Numbered from the stretch's first letter, positions 13,254 through 24,530 are shown. The stretch is 64,000 bases of DNA from Takashimella koratensis (GCA_003116875.1 BCKT01000014.1:318149-382148); one strand, 5' to 3'. The notes: a model not told the origin generated them from the letters alone. Program-made: numbers and translations.

Positions 13254-14253
13254 ATGACCAAATACTGCAATATCCCCGTCCATCTCCAATCTAAGATATT
13301 CTTCCTTGCTCCCATCATCATCGGTACCATCCTCTCGCTCGTGGCGTTTACTTGGAATCCAGTGTTTGACTATACAGTCAATGGGGAGACGTACTCGATA
13401 GGGGCGCTTGGATACGTGTTTCAAGACGAGTTGTTCAAGTGAGTCAGTGGAGTGGGAACGGAGACAACTACATCTCTTTCTCAGCCCAAATCATCCTGAT
13501 CTCGCTGACGCTTACTCTCCCTCTTCTGTTCATCTCTTACGCCTCTTGGCATCCCTCTCCAGGCAATGGATCAACTACGACCCTCCCAGCTCGTGGGAAC
13601 CGCCTGTCGAGCGTATCCCTCTCCTCCTCCTGTTTCACTTCATCGTCGACATCTTTGTCCTCATTCTCGATGCGTGGCTTATCTTCGTAACCATCCGCGT
13701 ACGTCGTAGCTCATCGGGGTGGATATCCGCCTGGGAGCGAGATATCAGTCATCTTGGGGGTTGGACAAGAGCACTGGCGTTATTTGATAGCGCAATCGTA
13801 TTGAGTCTGGTTGTTGCCGATGCAGCGGTTTGGGGGACGGCAGTACAGTGGGGGAATAACTTCCATGCCGATGTCCTTGGGTACTTGTGAGTCGGTCTTG
13901 GGTTAGTGGGCAGAACTTGGAGTGTAAGGCAAAGGGAACCCGACGACTTTTGGAGATGGCTCTCACAAATGTCAGTGCTAACGCTGTATCTTCTACCTGA
14001 CACGCTCGGCTTCCACGCCCCTTTCTCCAACAGCGTAATAATCGTCTGCGGCCTCGCAGTGGTCATTTGGTTCCCCATCCAATTCGCTGCCTGGCTTCAT
14101 TATCGAGAATACCAAGTGTCAGTCCGCGCCGCTACGTACAGAAGCACGTCGTCGTCCCGACCTACGACGTCGTCATCCCGCAGTGGACGCAGTGGGTCTG
14201 ACAAATACGGAAGGTCGTCATCGAGCAGGACGAGGTCGAGTAGTAGAAGATGA
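13254..14253 (+). CDS. Four-helix membrane protein, function unknown
   Basis: Exons 13254-13438, 13563-13886 and, most likely, 13929-14253 (277 residues). Four hydrophobic segments are visible: about residues 15-35 (IFFLAPIIIGTILSLVAF), 80-105 (IPLLLLFHFIVDIFVLILDA), 130-155 (ALFDSAIVLSLVVADAAVW) and 215-240 (SVIIVCGLAVVIWFPIQFAAW), followed by a Ser/Arg-rich cytosolic-looking tail with repeated SSSR. The second intron is the weak point: a 42-nt intron with acceptor TAAG gives an in-frame QREPDDFWRWLSQMSVL; a 69-nt alternative ending at 13955 is also in frame. I do not recognise the family. Confidence 0.65.
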
Positions 14254-14904
14254 TGAACGAAGAGATTGAACAGCGACTCTCTTGTATCATTGACAGAACC
14301 GGGTTGGCGCGATTGGTGTTGTGTAGATGGAGGCGAAGTTGTGGTTACAGTTATACATGCGGCTTTGTAGATGCACCAGACTCATCCCGTTCAATGAAGC
14401 TGGCTGAGACACGGAGATTTGAAGCGGGGAACTGAGAGAGGGGAGAAACATACCATCCACCGCTACCACGACCATGACCACGATACCGACCAGAAGTCTC
14501 TGCTGCGCTGTCATATCTGGGGGGGAAATGTCTCAGCGCTGACCGATACAGGCAGGTTCAGACCGACGGTAGAGACACATGTACTACAGAAAGCACCGAT
14601 TTCTTTCGATAGAGTTTGAGCTCCGCCGTAGACGAAAAGGGTAGACGCCAAAGGCGGTGGATGGCGAGGGGCTGGAGAAAGGGTGTGAACGGGTATTCCA
14701 CATGTTTGGATACGAGTCTGATGCGGAGAGGAATGGTGTAGGACGGTGTAGGATGGGATTGAGGCGGGAGAGGTATGAAAAGAGGGTAAGATGGCAGGGG
14801 AAGAGGAAATAGGATGGGTTGTATGATGAATCAAGTCGATACGGATCTGGTTATGACCATTGTTTGCCGCGTTTCGCCAACGATCTGATCGATGAGGCAC
14901 TCGT
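14254..14904. other. Convergent intergenic region
   Basis: About 650 bases between the membrane protein stop and the SPF30 stop. ORFs on both strands are compositionally biased and share no motif I recognise. Likely 3' UTRs. Confidence 0.5.
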
Positions 14905-15765
14905 TCACTCGTTTTGATCGGTATCAAACTTGTGCTTCCCCATGCGCTCGTACTCGGTCACGCCGCGACCGGAGCCGACGACGCCGACTGCTACCGTTAG
15001 CTATGTTCTTGCAATTTGGAAAAGGTGCTCTACTGCTCTCGACGTGGGACAAAGGCATAATGAAAGTAAAGATAGGATGAGATAGCGTACCTTTTCCTAA
15101 AGAATGGTCAGCGCTGTCATTAACGAGGTGCGAGAGATATACAGTAGATGAAAGACTCACCAAATGGGTTATCAGGCGTCCTGAAGACCGACTTGCCCTC
15201 AAGCCTGTCAAAGAGTCAGCATCCATTCGATCGCCCCTGTGATTTCTTCACACTTTCTCCTCGTACTACTCTGACGGCTCACGCCACTTACCCAGAAATA
15301 TGAATCCCCTTCTTAGCAGCCTTCTTCCCAAACTTCTCCCAGGCATTCTTTTTCTCCCTCGCTTCGTCTGATTTCGCCTTTTGACTCTCCATCCATTTAT
15401 CTCCTTTCTTCTTCTTCTTCTCCTTCTCGCGATCGCTGAGGTCGCTGTGGTTCCGCTTCACCTGCGGAGTCGGGATGGGTGCGGACGGGTCGTGTGGACG
15501 CAAAGAGGAGAGAGGGACATTGGTTGATGAGGAGTAACCTTTGAAAGTGATTGTGTACAAGGGCGACTCTTGAGATCCGATCACGGCGTTGACTCGCGCA
15601 GGATACCTGGGATCGTTAGTGGCTACTTCCTAGAAGGCAGGGGGAAGGGTGAGGGGAGAGGGGAGGGGAGGGGGGGGGGGGGTCGTCGATGCTCTGAAGG
15701 AGGAGAAGACAGGTAGCGGCGACGAGTGGGGGCGAGCAGACGACGAGTCGGGGGGGGGTGGGGGT

Positions 15766-15805
<40 letters not shown>

Positions 15806-16190
15806 GGGGGGCAGAAGAGAAAAATGGAAGAGGACCACGGTAGGATCGTGACCAACCCAATCTCCAAAGAACCCAAAGTTGGAAACTTTTTACTCACCAC
15901 TTGCCGTCTTTATACTTTGCCATACAGTCCATACCAGCCTTGTACTCTCCCTTCTCCTGCCAGCCAGCCGTCTCCTTGGCCTTTCCCTTCCCCTTACCCG
16001 CCTCCACTGCTCCCGCGCCCTCGACCTTCCCTCCCGCCCCACTACTCCCTCCCTTGCTCACGGGTTCCAGCAGCCCAATGACCTCCAACAACTCGGTCTT
16101 GAGCTGCAGCAGCTCAGCATTTGACCCGTCCGCCTCGAGCTGGAGGTTGACGAACGCTAGTTGGTCTCGATAAGTCTGGAGCTCTTCCAT
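14905..16190 (-). CDS. SPF30/SMNDC1-like Tudor splicing factor
   Basis: Survival-of-motor-neuron-related factor; the family acts in assembly of the U4/U6.U5 tri-snRNP in the nucleus. Exons on the minus strand: 16190-15898, 15606-15292, 15204-15161, 15096-15091, 14987-14905; 246 residues. The N-terminal coiled segment MEELQTYRDQLAFVNLQL is followed by the Tudor domain (CMAKYKDGKWYPARV, then YTITFKGYSSSTNVPLSSLRP), a Lys-rich linker (KEKKKKKGDKW), and the family C terminus: NAWEKFGKKAAKKGI, KSVFRTPDNPFGKVGVVGSG. The GK of FGKVGV is encoded by a 6-nt microexon at 15091-15096. Intron 1 carries a 39-base G run on the plus strand. It shares a promoter of about 190 bp with VPS51. Confidence 0.9.
15766..15804 (+). 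repeat. 39-base G homopolymer (C on the sense strand of SPF30 intron 1)
   Basis: A run of about 39 G, flanked by further G8-G12 blocks from about 15671 to 15811, all inside intron 1 of the SPF30 gene. Read on the gene's strand it is a C tract upstream of the acceptor. Length may be inexact because sequencing through such a run is unreliable. Confidence 0.9.
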
Positions 16191-16381
16191 ATTGTGTGGA
16201 TAAGTGTTGAGTGTTGAGTAAGATGCAAAGTGTACTGTACCAGACCAAAGACGATAGGTTTTGGGTGGCGTGGGGTCTAAGTGGGAGGCGGGAATAAACA
16301 CCGTCTCTTCAGGAAGCACCTGCCCGGGTAGGACGCATCCTCGATCACCTCGGATGTTGCCTCTACTCATTCCACCAAACC
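16191..16381. promoter_or_regulatory. Compact bidirectional promoter, SPF30 and VPS51
   Basis: Only 191 bases separate the two divergent ATGs, so both promoters and 5' UTRs must overlap here. No canonical TATA box is seen. Confidence 0.6.
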
Positions 16382-17635
16382 ATGTCATCCCCACTACCCG
16401 CGCGCCAGCCCTCGCTCACACCCAGCACCGGCTTTGGGGGAGGCGTCGAAGACCACGCCGGACTCGCATCTGCCGAACCGAGTCGACGGCCCAGCGCAAT
16501 CTCGGCGTCAGCGAGCGAAGCGAGGCGCGCCAAACGGGACCAGCTGCGTGATTTCTACGGACTTGGCGCGAAGCGGGACGGAGAAGGGAAGGAGAGCGGG
16601 GCCGGGGTAGCAGGAGCAGGCGGATCAAGTGGGGCTGGGGGAGAGAAAAGTGCAGGAGCAGGAGCCGGTGGGAGAGGGGCGGCGGGGCAGAAAGGAGAAG
16701 ATGGGAAGGGCGCGCTGGATTTAGGTGAGTGTGTGGTAGTCGAGTGGATACCTCAAGAACGAGCGCGCCCTGGAGCACGTCTCGAGCGTGTTGACTGCTC
16801 GAGGTGGTGGAGAGAAGTAGACATGTGTTGACGCGCTGTAATGGCTGTTTCTGCCCTCTGTATCAAACGAAAACAGATTCGCCCGCCTTCAACGCCAACG
16901 CATATTACGACGACTTGATATCCCGATCTACATTGTCTGGGCTGCTACAAGCTGCTTCCAAGATGATCACAGGTGAGTCCTTCTTTCTCATCCTCTTCTA
17001 CCCTCTTTCTCACCCACCCACACCACCACTGCACCTTCCCTTATTCTCTTCTGACTTGATTATCAGATATCAACGGCCTGGAATCATCGAGACACAGTCT
17101 CGTTTACAACCATCACCACCAGCTTTTCTCGGCCGGGGACACCATCTCCGTTCTGAATGAGCGAACGCCTCAGCTGCTGGGTATCGTCACGGCGCTGCAA
17201 GAACGGTTCAGCGCCGTTTCGCAGTTGGCAGACAGTGCGGCTCTGGCTGATGCCCCAGCGCTGAGTTCTGTGGAAATGCGGTTGCGTGCGGTGGAGAGAG
17301 TCAAGGAAAGGTTGAAGTTGATGATTGTCGCGCAAGGTGAGTAGAAGGTGTACGTTAACCTTCGAGGGAGTTGTGGATACCCCGTTCCCTGCTAGGCTGG
17401 AATCAGGAGTAATGTCTCGGTGAAGACTTTTAAACTGACGAGTTGCGCAGATGAGGAAGGAGCGCAAAAGTACTGGACACGGGTAAAGGAAGAGATCAAC
17501 GCCCTTGAGACGAGTGACAAAGGCGACGAGCAAAACCCAGCCCTCCAAGAACTGATAGACGAGTGCGATAAGATCGCGGGCGTGGCGCAGGAAACCAGGA
17601 CCGAGGAACCAGAAGAGGAGGGGTACAAGCTTTAG
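16382..17635 (+). CDS. VPS51: GARP complex subunit Vps51
   Basis: Subunit of the GARP tethering complex that receives endosome-derived vesicles at the trans-Golgi. Four exons: 16382-16724, 16877-16972, 17067-17336, 17451-17635; 297 residues. After a disordered Gly/Ala-rich region comes the family signature: RDFYGLG, FNANAYYDDLISRSTLSGLLQ, DINGLESSRHSLVYNHHHQL, FSAGDTISVLNERTPQLL, the short Vps51/Vps67 helical hairpin. The rest is helical (about 185-260) and ends in a Glu-rich tail. The length fits the short fungal form rather than the long animal Vps51, which carries an extra C-terminal domain. Confidence 0.85.
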
Positions 17636-18810
17636 AGGGTCGTGTGTAGATCGCCTTGGATTCGTATTGTACTTGGTGACTTGGAACGACATATCATGAT
17701 TCATACGTAGCTGCATTGGCTATTAATCTCGGAACGGAGTTGAAGAAGCTCATACTGATTCTCGACAGAGGAATCTGAAGAACGGAACAGTGACGTGTAG
17801 AATGCCTGGGTACGGCGGACAGCGGTCACTTGTGTCAAGCGAGGCACTGCATGAGCGACGCCGAGAGAACCGCGACAACCTGTCACCGTCTCGGCTCGGC
17901 ACGGGACTCGTTCTCGGCACATTCGTGTCAACAAGTCGGCAATGTGTCGTAAATACCAGGTACCGAGCAGCCGCTGATCGGCGTCATGCCGGTTTGTTCC
18001 ACCTACCCGGCGTTGCCTACCACCTCCGTACTGCAGCTTTCAGAAGTCTGAGCCACGGCCCACAGCCCTGAGAATGAGTGCTAGGGTCCCCTCCAGATCC
18101 GGTACGATCCAACGGCACTGCATCGCACTGTGTATACGGCTAGGAGGCGAGCGTCATCGTTGTACGGGGTATGGTCTTACAGGTGGCCGTTGTCCGAATA
18201 AGCGGTCCCGAGTACCGTCTCCCCGGAATTGCCTCTTTGGGTAAAATGCCCCCCCCCCCCCCCCCCCCTTTGACTGCCTAGCGCTACTCGGCGTCGGATA
18301 CTCGGCGTTGCGTCTCTGCCCCTATGTACTTTGCATGCTCCCTAGTCGGCGTAAATACCAACTTGCCCACAGCGGAGGGGGTCGACCCCAACGCCGGTTC
18401 TTGCCCATCCTTCTTGTGCACTACCTCACCATTGCCCTCCTCGTGCTCCGTCGTCGGCGGCGCGTCGCCGTCGATACGTGGCCACCCCGGCACAAGTCTA
18501 CCTCGAGGTCGGACTAGGCGGTACTCGGACTAGTACTCGGACTAAAGGGTACATACTCGGCCTACTAACGCTGACCACCACTGACCGTGTTTCAACTCGC
18601 CCCGGCGCCGTGACGGACGCCGCGCATGGTCACCTCGAGAAAAGGTATAAATATAGCTCGAAACAATGGTCATGTCCCATCCTCATCGCAACAACAACCA
18701 ACTCGAACACCAACACACCAACACACCACACCGCACCCACTACCACCACCACCACCACCACTATCACCACTATCACCATCACCATTACCATCACCACCAC
18801 TACCACCACA
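17636..18810. promoter_or_regulatory. Intergenic region with TACTCGG cluster, C20 tract and TATA box
   Basis: It holds a 20-base C run (18249-18268), five copies of TACTCGG (18285, 18299, 18522, 18534, 18554) and a TATAAATA box (18646-18653) 158 bases upstream of the hydrolase ATG. CCA/ACC repeats (18727-18810) form the 5' leader. ORFs that run in from upstream begin at GTG and translate the leader; I do not accept them. Confidence 0.55.
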
Positions 18811-19614
18811 ATGCCCTCCACCACTGCCACCAAGTTCCTCCGCCGCTCCGACGGCCAGATCGCATACGATGACACTCTCGGTTCCGGCCGGGTTGTCCTC
18901 TGCGTTCCGGGGATGGGCGACCTCCGCCAGTCCTGCCGTTTCCTTACCCCTCTCCTCGTCGACGCCGGCTACCGAGTGATCACCATGGACGTTCGCGGGC
19001 ACGGCGAGTCGAGCACTACTTTCTCCGACTACCGCGCCTCGGCCGTCGGGTCCGATATCGTCGCCCTTCTCGATGAGCTCAACATCACCAACGCGGTAGT
19101 CATGGGTAACTCTATGGCTGGCGGTAGCGCCGTCTGGGCCGCTGCCAACTCCCCCTCCCGTATCGCCGGCCTCGTCCTCACCGGTCCGTTCGTGCGCGAC
19201 GTCCCCGTTTCCGCCGTAATCAAAGCCATCATCAACCTCATGCTGTGGCGACCGTGGGGCGCGACCATGTGGAAGGCGTTCTACAAGACGCTCTTCAAGA
19301 CCAACCCCCCGACCGACGTCGACGAGTACGCGAACAGGCTCTCGGCCAACTTGCGGGAGAAGGGAAGGCTCGAGGCGTTGCAAAAGATGATGAAGGCGTC
19401 CAAGGCAAACTGCGAGGCCGCCATCCCCAAGGTCCAGGCGAAATCGATCGTTCTTATGGGCTCGCAAGACCCCGATTTCCCCAAACCCGCCGAAGAGGCA
19501 GAGCATCTCGGCAACGTACTCAACGCTACCGTTCACATGGTCGAGGGCGCAGGTCACTACCCGCACGTCGAGCAGCCCGAGTTCGTCCTCCAGGCCCTCC
19601 GCGAGCTCGCCTAG
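18811..19614 (+). CDS. Alpha/beta hydrolase, intronless
   Basis: Single-exon gene, 267 residues. The fold's motifs are in order: oxyanion segment VPGMGDLRQS (about residue 32), VRGHGESST (61), nucleophile elbow GNSMAGG with Ser101, an acid at Asp220/Asp222 in GSQDPDFP, and His249 in GAGHYPHVEQPEF. This arrangement (IAYDD near the start, PGMGDLR, GNSMAGG) resembles hydrolases common in actinobacteria and also found in fungi; substrate unknown. It lacks introns while most multi-exon neighbours have several, and is strongly C/G-ending in third positions. The start at 18811 follows a TATA box; upstream in-frame sequence translates CCA repeats and begins with GTG. Confidence 0.85.
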   Translation: MPSTTATKFLRRSDGQIAYDDTLGSGRVVLCVPGMGDLRQSCRFLTPLLVDAGYRVITMDVRGHGESSTTFSDYRASAVGSDIVALLDELNITNAVVMGNSMAGGSAVWAAANSPSRIAGLVLTGPFVRDVPVSAVIKAIINLMLWRPWGATMWKAFYKTLFKTNPPTDVDEYANRLSANLREKGRLEALQKMMKASKANCEAAIPKVQAKSIVLMGSQDPDFPKPAEEAEHLGNVLNATVHMVEGAGHYPHVEQPEFVLQALRELA

Positions 19615-19908
19615 TTATGATTCTCTTAACCTCTTCCCTCTTCCCACTTCCTTACTGTTGATAGAGTCCGATTGATACGAACCACTGTACCGATAGCCCC
19701 TAGATACGACAATACAATTCCTTAATAGACGCTATCCAAACTTTGTCTGAATGCAGATCTGCCTAAAACCTTGCCTTCCTCGCATCAACTGACCCAATCT
19801 CAAGGGAAGGAGATTGACCGCACTTCTGGGTCGTTGTCAGTCCATGGCCACCTTGAGTAATGTGAAATCACGGGGCGGGACATTCGCTGCATCTGGTCCA
19901 CCGCCACG
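19615..19908. other. Short convergent intergenic region
   Basis: 294 bases between the hydrolase and SWD1 stops; presumably overlapping 3' UTRs. Nothing further is visible. Confidence 0.5.
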
Positions 19909-22178
19909 CTACAATTCTTCCTCTTCGTCCACCCTTTGCTCAAGCAAGTCGATACTGAGATAAAAACCTTCCCAGTCATCATCATCCGGACGCGCCTCGG
20001 CCCACTTGACAGCATCCAACATCATCCTCGCGGCTCGCACCTCGTCACTCTCGCTCTCCCCTCCTGCCGCCCCTTGCCCGTCTCCAGCTGGCGACGCGGT
20101 TGTGGTCGAAGCCGCTGCTGCAGCCACTGACGCAGCGGGAATCGGACGAGGGCGGCGAGGGTAGGCGTCCTCTTGGGGTTTCAAAACATCAATATACGTG
20201 TCTTCCTCGGCATCTTTACGCCTCGCGAGGTCTGTTTCGTCTTCCTGTGGAGCATGGCAATGTCAGCGAGTCAGAATGGAAAGGAAACGGGATCGGAACG
20301 AGCGCGCCACGGCCAGGCCGAGCTTGCCAGGCCGAGCTTGCCAGGCCGAGCTTGGTCAGACGAGGAGATTCAGATGATGTACGCACAATGTCAAACTCGT
20401 CTTCACGTTCGTCGTACTCTACATTCTCCTCCAACTCCTCAAACCCAGGCGCAAACGCTGCCCAATTATCCGGTGACGAAGTCTGCCAAATATGAATATC
20501 TCCCGACTGGGCTACGGAAGCGATCACCGGTCTTGTCGGATGCCACTGTTTCCAGCCGTCAGTCATCAATCACCCTTTCCCCCATCTTCGATCCTGTCTC
20601 CCAGTACGGCCATCTCCCGTCGCTTACTCACATCACTATTGGTCAGGGGCTCTTTTGGCCCCTCGAGAACTTTCACAAGGACCCCTGACTCTCGGTCCCA
20701 GATGAACACGTTGTGTGCCATCTTGTGGCCCGCACCACCCATGACGTACTCGCCGTCGCCTGAGAAACCGACCGCGTACCAGGGAGTCCGGTTGACCGAG
20801 TCTTGGAACTTGTGCACGGGCTCAAGCAGACCTGTCGTGGGTGAAACGACGCAGACGCGGAGTGCGCGGTCAGAGGAGGAGATGATGAGATTGCTGCGAG
20901 GCGGAGAGGGAGGTGTGTCAGTCAGTAATGCTAGGGCGTGAGAGAGGAGGCCAGTTGGGCGAGCGTGAGAGAGTTGGAAGTCAACGAGAGGGGCTCAAAC
21001 TTACTGCCCGGAAGCGTCAAAGGCCATTTGTTGGATCTTGGAGTTGCATATCCGGATCTTGTGCAGAACCTGGGACAAAGTCAGCATCGTGGCACCAGGG
21101 CAGATCGGAGCGCTCACCTGGCGAGTGACAGGGTCAAAGACGAGCAGCGTTCCCTGTGTAGTCGCTGCATATATCCTCGTCCCACATGCCGACCACAGGG
21201 CACATGACAATGATGACCTGCGCAAGGACTTGTATCAGCGCTGCTTTTCATATCTCTCATCTGCCCAAGGATCTCCGTGGCCGAAGGTTTGATATGGTAT
21301 GTGGACACTTACTTCTTCCTCGCGTCCCCGTCAACGTCCATCTCATCCATTTCCACCTCTTCCTCGAGGCGATACTTTCCCCCCGATCCCGGTCGGAGAT
21401 CAACAAGAAGCACCTCGTTACATGACAAGGTAGCGAGGAAGATTCGGCTGTTGCGTGGGTGGAACTCGGCATTCATGACGGGTGCGTCGAAGCGGATGGT
21501 GTGGAGCCGGCTCGTGGATGTGGATGCCGGGGTAGAAGTAGAAGGGGTGTTGGGATTAAGAGTAGGAGTGGATCCGAGGTTGTTAGAGGTATGAGAGCCA
21601 GTAGCTGGGGTAGATGGGGAAAGGAGTGGGTGGGTCAGGATGGATAGGTCCCAGATGATGGCGGTAGAGTCGAGCGACGCGGTAAGAAGGTACCGGTTGT
21701 TCCGCGACCAGCTGGGTAATGTTAGTGAAGTCTAGTCGCCGAAACAGATTGTAGACCGCTTTCCATAATTAAGAAGAGAAAAAATGCAGCGGTGAAGTGG
21801 AGAACGGGGTGGTGTTCAAGGGGCAATACCGACACCTACCTGACCGAACCAACAGCCTTTGCATGTCCTTCGAAGACACGAACAACACCTCGACTCTCCA
21901 CGTCCCATACCTCGACAAGGCCGTCTGACCCGCCCGCAGCAAGGTAGTGGCCCGCAAAGGGTCCCGAGGGGTTGAAGCCGATACTTGATGCTTGAGTGGA
22001 GAGTGTGCAGTCCACTGCCTCGGGGTACTTTTGCGCAAAGGGGTCTGGAAGTAGGTGGTAAGAGAGCCCATTCAAGCGGTTGAGATGGTGGATGATTTGC
22101 TGGACGGCGAGGAAGGAGTGGGGGGGAGGGAAGACGGGAGAAGGGGTATGGGAGGAACTTACTCAAGAGCTGCTGCAT
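19909..22178 (-). CDS. SWD1: COMPASS subunit Swd1/RbBP5, WD40 protein
   Basis: WD40 scaffold of the Set1/COMPASS histone H3K4 methyltransferase. Eight exons on the minus strand: 22178-22163, 22044-21840, 21711-21313, 21217-21118, 21069-21005, 20893-20632, 20545-20387, 20244-19909; 513 residues. It starts MQQLLNPFAQKYPEAVDCTL. WD repeats are visible (AAGGSDGLVEVWDVESRGVV, then LTASLDSTAIIWDLS, FIWDRESGVLVKVLEGP, ASVAQSGDIHIWQTSS). The family-specific segment WAAFAPGFEELEENVEYDER then DEFDI identifies Swd1/RbBP5, and an acidic C-terminal tail follows. A Ser/Thr/Pro insertion of about 45 residues sits inside one repeat. Intron 7 contains three copies of a 14-bp repeat (about 20306-20349). It diverges from MED8 across 227 bp. 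Confidence 0.92.
20306..20349. repeat. 14-bp tandem repeat, three copies, in SWD1 intron 7
   Basis: Unit CCAGGCCGAGCTTG repeated three times head to tail near the 5' half of intron 7 of SWD1 (gene strand reversed). The intron is otherwise about 140 nt. Confidence 0.85.
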
Positions 22179-22405
22179 CTTCGCGAGGGGCCGAGACTGG
22201 TTTGCAGATGATGAGTGAAGGAGTGGACGGTTGAAGAAACGCAAGCCAAGTCGTGTTGGGCAGACTTTTCCGGGACATGGTGGACATGGAATCCAGGCAC
22301 CACCACTAACACCACCACCTCTCCAGCCAAATCTCACCGTTTCGCTCTCTCCATCTCTCGTCTCTGCCAACCCCCCGTCCCAACTCATTCCCATCCTCAC
22401 CCACG
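22179..22405. promoter_or_regulatory. Compact bidirectional promoter, SWD1 and MED8
   Basis: 227 bases between the two divergent ATGs, so a chromatin-complex gene and a Mediator gene share one control region. Confidence 0.55.
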
Positions 22406-23874
22406 ATGCAGCCCCGCCCACCAGCTCCCGCCGTCTCCCACCTTCACGGGCACGGACACGGACACGGGCATGGGAACGGTCCCGTCGCTCCTCAGATCCC
22501 ACTCCAAGCTGTCCAATCTCTCGTCCCGCGCCTAGCTACGACAATCAACGATATCGACTCGCTCAATGCCCAGTTTGCAGCTGGGAACCAAGACGGCAGT
22601 TTGCCCGATTGGTAAGTCAATCTCTCTTAGGGATGGACTGCTATGGTATCCTGTTTATACTAGTCCCGCATGTGCTTGTTCTCGTGTTGCTGGTAGATTG
22701 ACTCGTGCTCGTATCAACACGAATCACACCTGCAACGACTCTTTATATCTTGATCCATCTACTTTGCTCGCATCGTTCGAATCGAGCTGATTCGTCCAGG
22801 GATACTCTACTCCAGCGCTACTCTATCCTCTTGGGTCGTATCCACGCCCTTTCTCAATCCATCTCCCAACCCGCGCCCTCCGCACCACCCGTCCGACCTG
22901 GCGCACCCGCTTCTCGACCCCCGATCCCCACCCCTTCCGGCTCCGGCGGTCCCGGGTCCACCCCCGGCCCTTCGTCCTCCTCGTCCACACCCGCGCTGGC
23001 GCAGTACCTTGTCCACCCACTCAACTCACTCCCACCAGACGCGGGCCCACTCGCTCCCGATGTCATGTTCCAAGTAATCAACACCCAGCTTCTCCCTTCC
23101 GCCGAAACTCCGGGTCCACCATCCACCTCTACCTCCGACCCTTCAGCTTCATCAGGAGGTACAGCCGGGATGGACCGCGACACCCTCGCGCGAATGAGCG
23201 AGACGGAACTGGGCGCATTCACGCGAACGCTCAGAGCAAGGATGGATCGGGAATCGGGTCGGGCGCAGGCGCTGGGTCGAGAGATTCTGCGGAGGGAAGA
23301 GGAAGTGGAGTGGGGGATGCGGGTAGGCGAGGAAGGCGATGAGGAGGATGAAGATGGTGAGGAAGAGGGTGGACAGGAAGGTGCGGAAGGTGCGGAAGGT
23401 GCGGCAGGTGCAGCGGGTGCAGCGGGTGCAGCGGGTGGGGCGAGTGGGGCGAGTGGGGCGAGTGGGGCGAGTGGGGCGAGCGGGACGACAGGGAAGGAAG
23501 AGCGCAGGATACGTGAAGATGACGACGACGACTTGTTTGGTGACGAAGACGACGAGGGAGATATCGTCATGATCACCGCCTCTGAAGCCGCCGCTAGTCG
23601 AGCCGACCGTCCAGCGCCTCCAGCGGCAGCGGTAGCTACAGCTACGACTATAGGAGTGGCGCCGGGGCCCGAGAAGGACCCACATGAAGGATGGGCGGTA
23701 CTTGATTACTTGCGGTATATGGACAACGGGCAGACTCCCGGTGCGCAGCTGCAGCCTCAAACTCAGGCGCAGGCGAAGGCGCAGGCGCAGGCGCAGGCGC
23801 AGGTTCAGGCTCAGTCTGCGACATCAGCTGGGGGAGCGGGAACGACGGGGTTGGTAGCGCCCGCAGCGAGCTGA
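22406..23874 (+). CDS. MED8: Mediator complex subunit 8
   Basis: Head-module subunit of Mediator, bridging activators and RNA polymerase II. Two exons: 22406-22611 and 22800-23874; 426 residues. The N-terminal helical region LQAVQSLVPRLATTINDIDS, LPDWDTLLQRYSILLGRIHAL and then YLVHPLNSLPPDAGPLAPDV match the Med8 pattern (helix, W-x-L-L-x-R-Y, then hPL...P). The C-terminal half is low complexity: an acidic stretch, Gly-Ala-Ala/Gly-Ala-Ser tandem repeats (about 23377-23490), an acidic DDDDLFGDEDDEGD block and a Gln-Ala repeat (23760-23815). Family identification rests on the first 150 residues. The Trp codon is split across the intron, which supports the splice. Confidence 0.75.
23377..23490 (+). 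repeat. Coding tandem repeat in MED8 (Gly-Ala-Ala/Gly-Ala-Ser)
   Basis: GGTGCAGCG and GGGGCGAGT units in tandem within MED8 exon 2, in frame. Confidence 0.85.
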
Positions 23875-24530
23875 GGCGGCGGTAGGCTTAGGAGGCGTAG
23901 GTTGTAGTTGGTAAAAGTGGATAAAGATATTCACGTCATGTACTATGCAGTACACAATCAACAGAGATCAAGTTCTTCAGACTTGTCTCGTCACTCTTAC
24001 GATTTCCCCACACTTGACGTTCATACAGTAGATCCTTCCACACAAAGTGTCAATCATTTCCAAATCGTTGCATCTCTTCGTCATTTCTTCAAACCGTACT
24101 GAAATCGTTTTTTGGCCTAGCAGAAAGAATACGGCTCCGTATTTCGAAAGAAGTAGGTGGATAGGAGTTTGTGTGTAAGGGAGGGGGTAGGTAAGAAAGG
24201 GAGTATTGGAAAGTGGGCAGGACACTGAGGACGGGAGACAAACGAGACCCAATTTGTGGTTCCAAAAAGGAAGAGAGGTTAAAGAAGACTGAAGCAGAAC
24301 AAATAACAGACTAGCTAGCTGATTTACAGCCCAAACGACCGCCTCTGAGTGTTTCTGTAAGATTATAGCGGGCAATCGTGTATCGCTTCGTCCAACATCC
24401 ACCTCCATTTCTCCCCCCCCCCCCTTCTTTCTCTTCACCTCCTCCTCCTCCTCTCGTCAACTTCTCGCTTCGGTGCGCCTTTTTACCTCATCGGAACTGA
24501 GGTCCAAGACCAGACACGGCTTCCGACAGC
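23875..24530. other. Convergent intergenic region with C12 run
   Basis: About 650 bases between MED8 and tricalbin stops. A 12-base C run lies at 24413-24424. No gene is supported. Confidence 0.5.

Noticed and set aside
15616..15900. Poly-Pro and poly-Gly ORFs in SPF30 intron 1
   Set aside because: Direct translations of the 39-base homopolymer.
18478..18810. 110-residue N-terminal extension of the hydrolase
   Set aside because: It begins at GTG, crosses the TATA box and translates CCA/ACC repeats.
18670..19566. 298-residue minus-strand ORF opposite the hydrolase
   Set aside because: Mirror of a highly GC-biased gene; no recognisable motif.
22750..22800. GTTCGAATC resembling a tRNA B box
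   Set aside because: Lies in the MED8 intron with no A box or cloverleaf around it.
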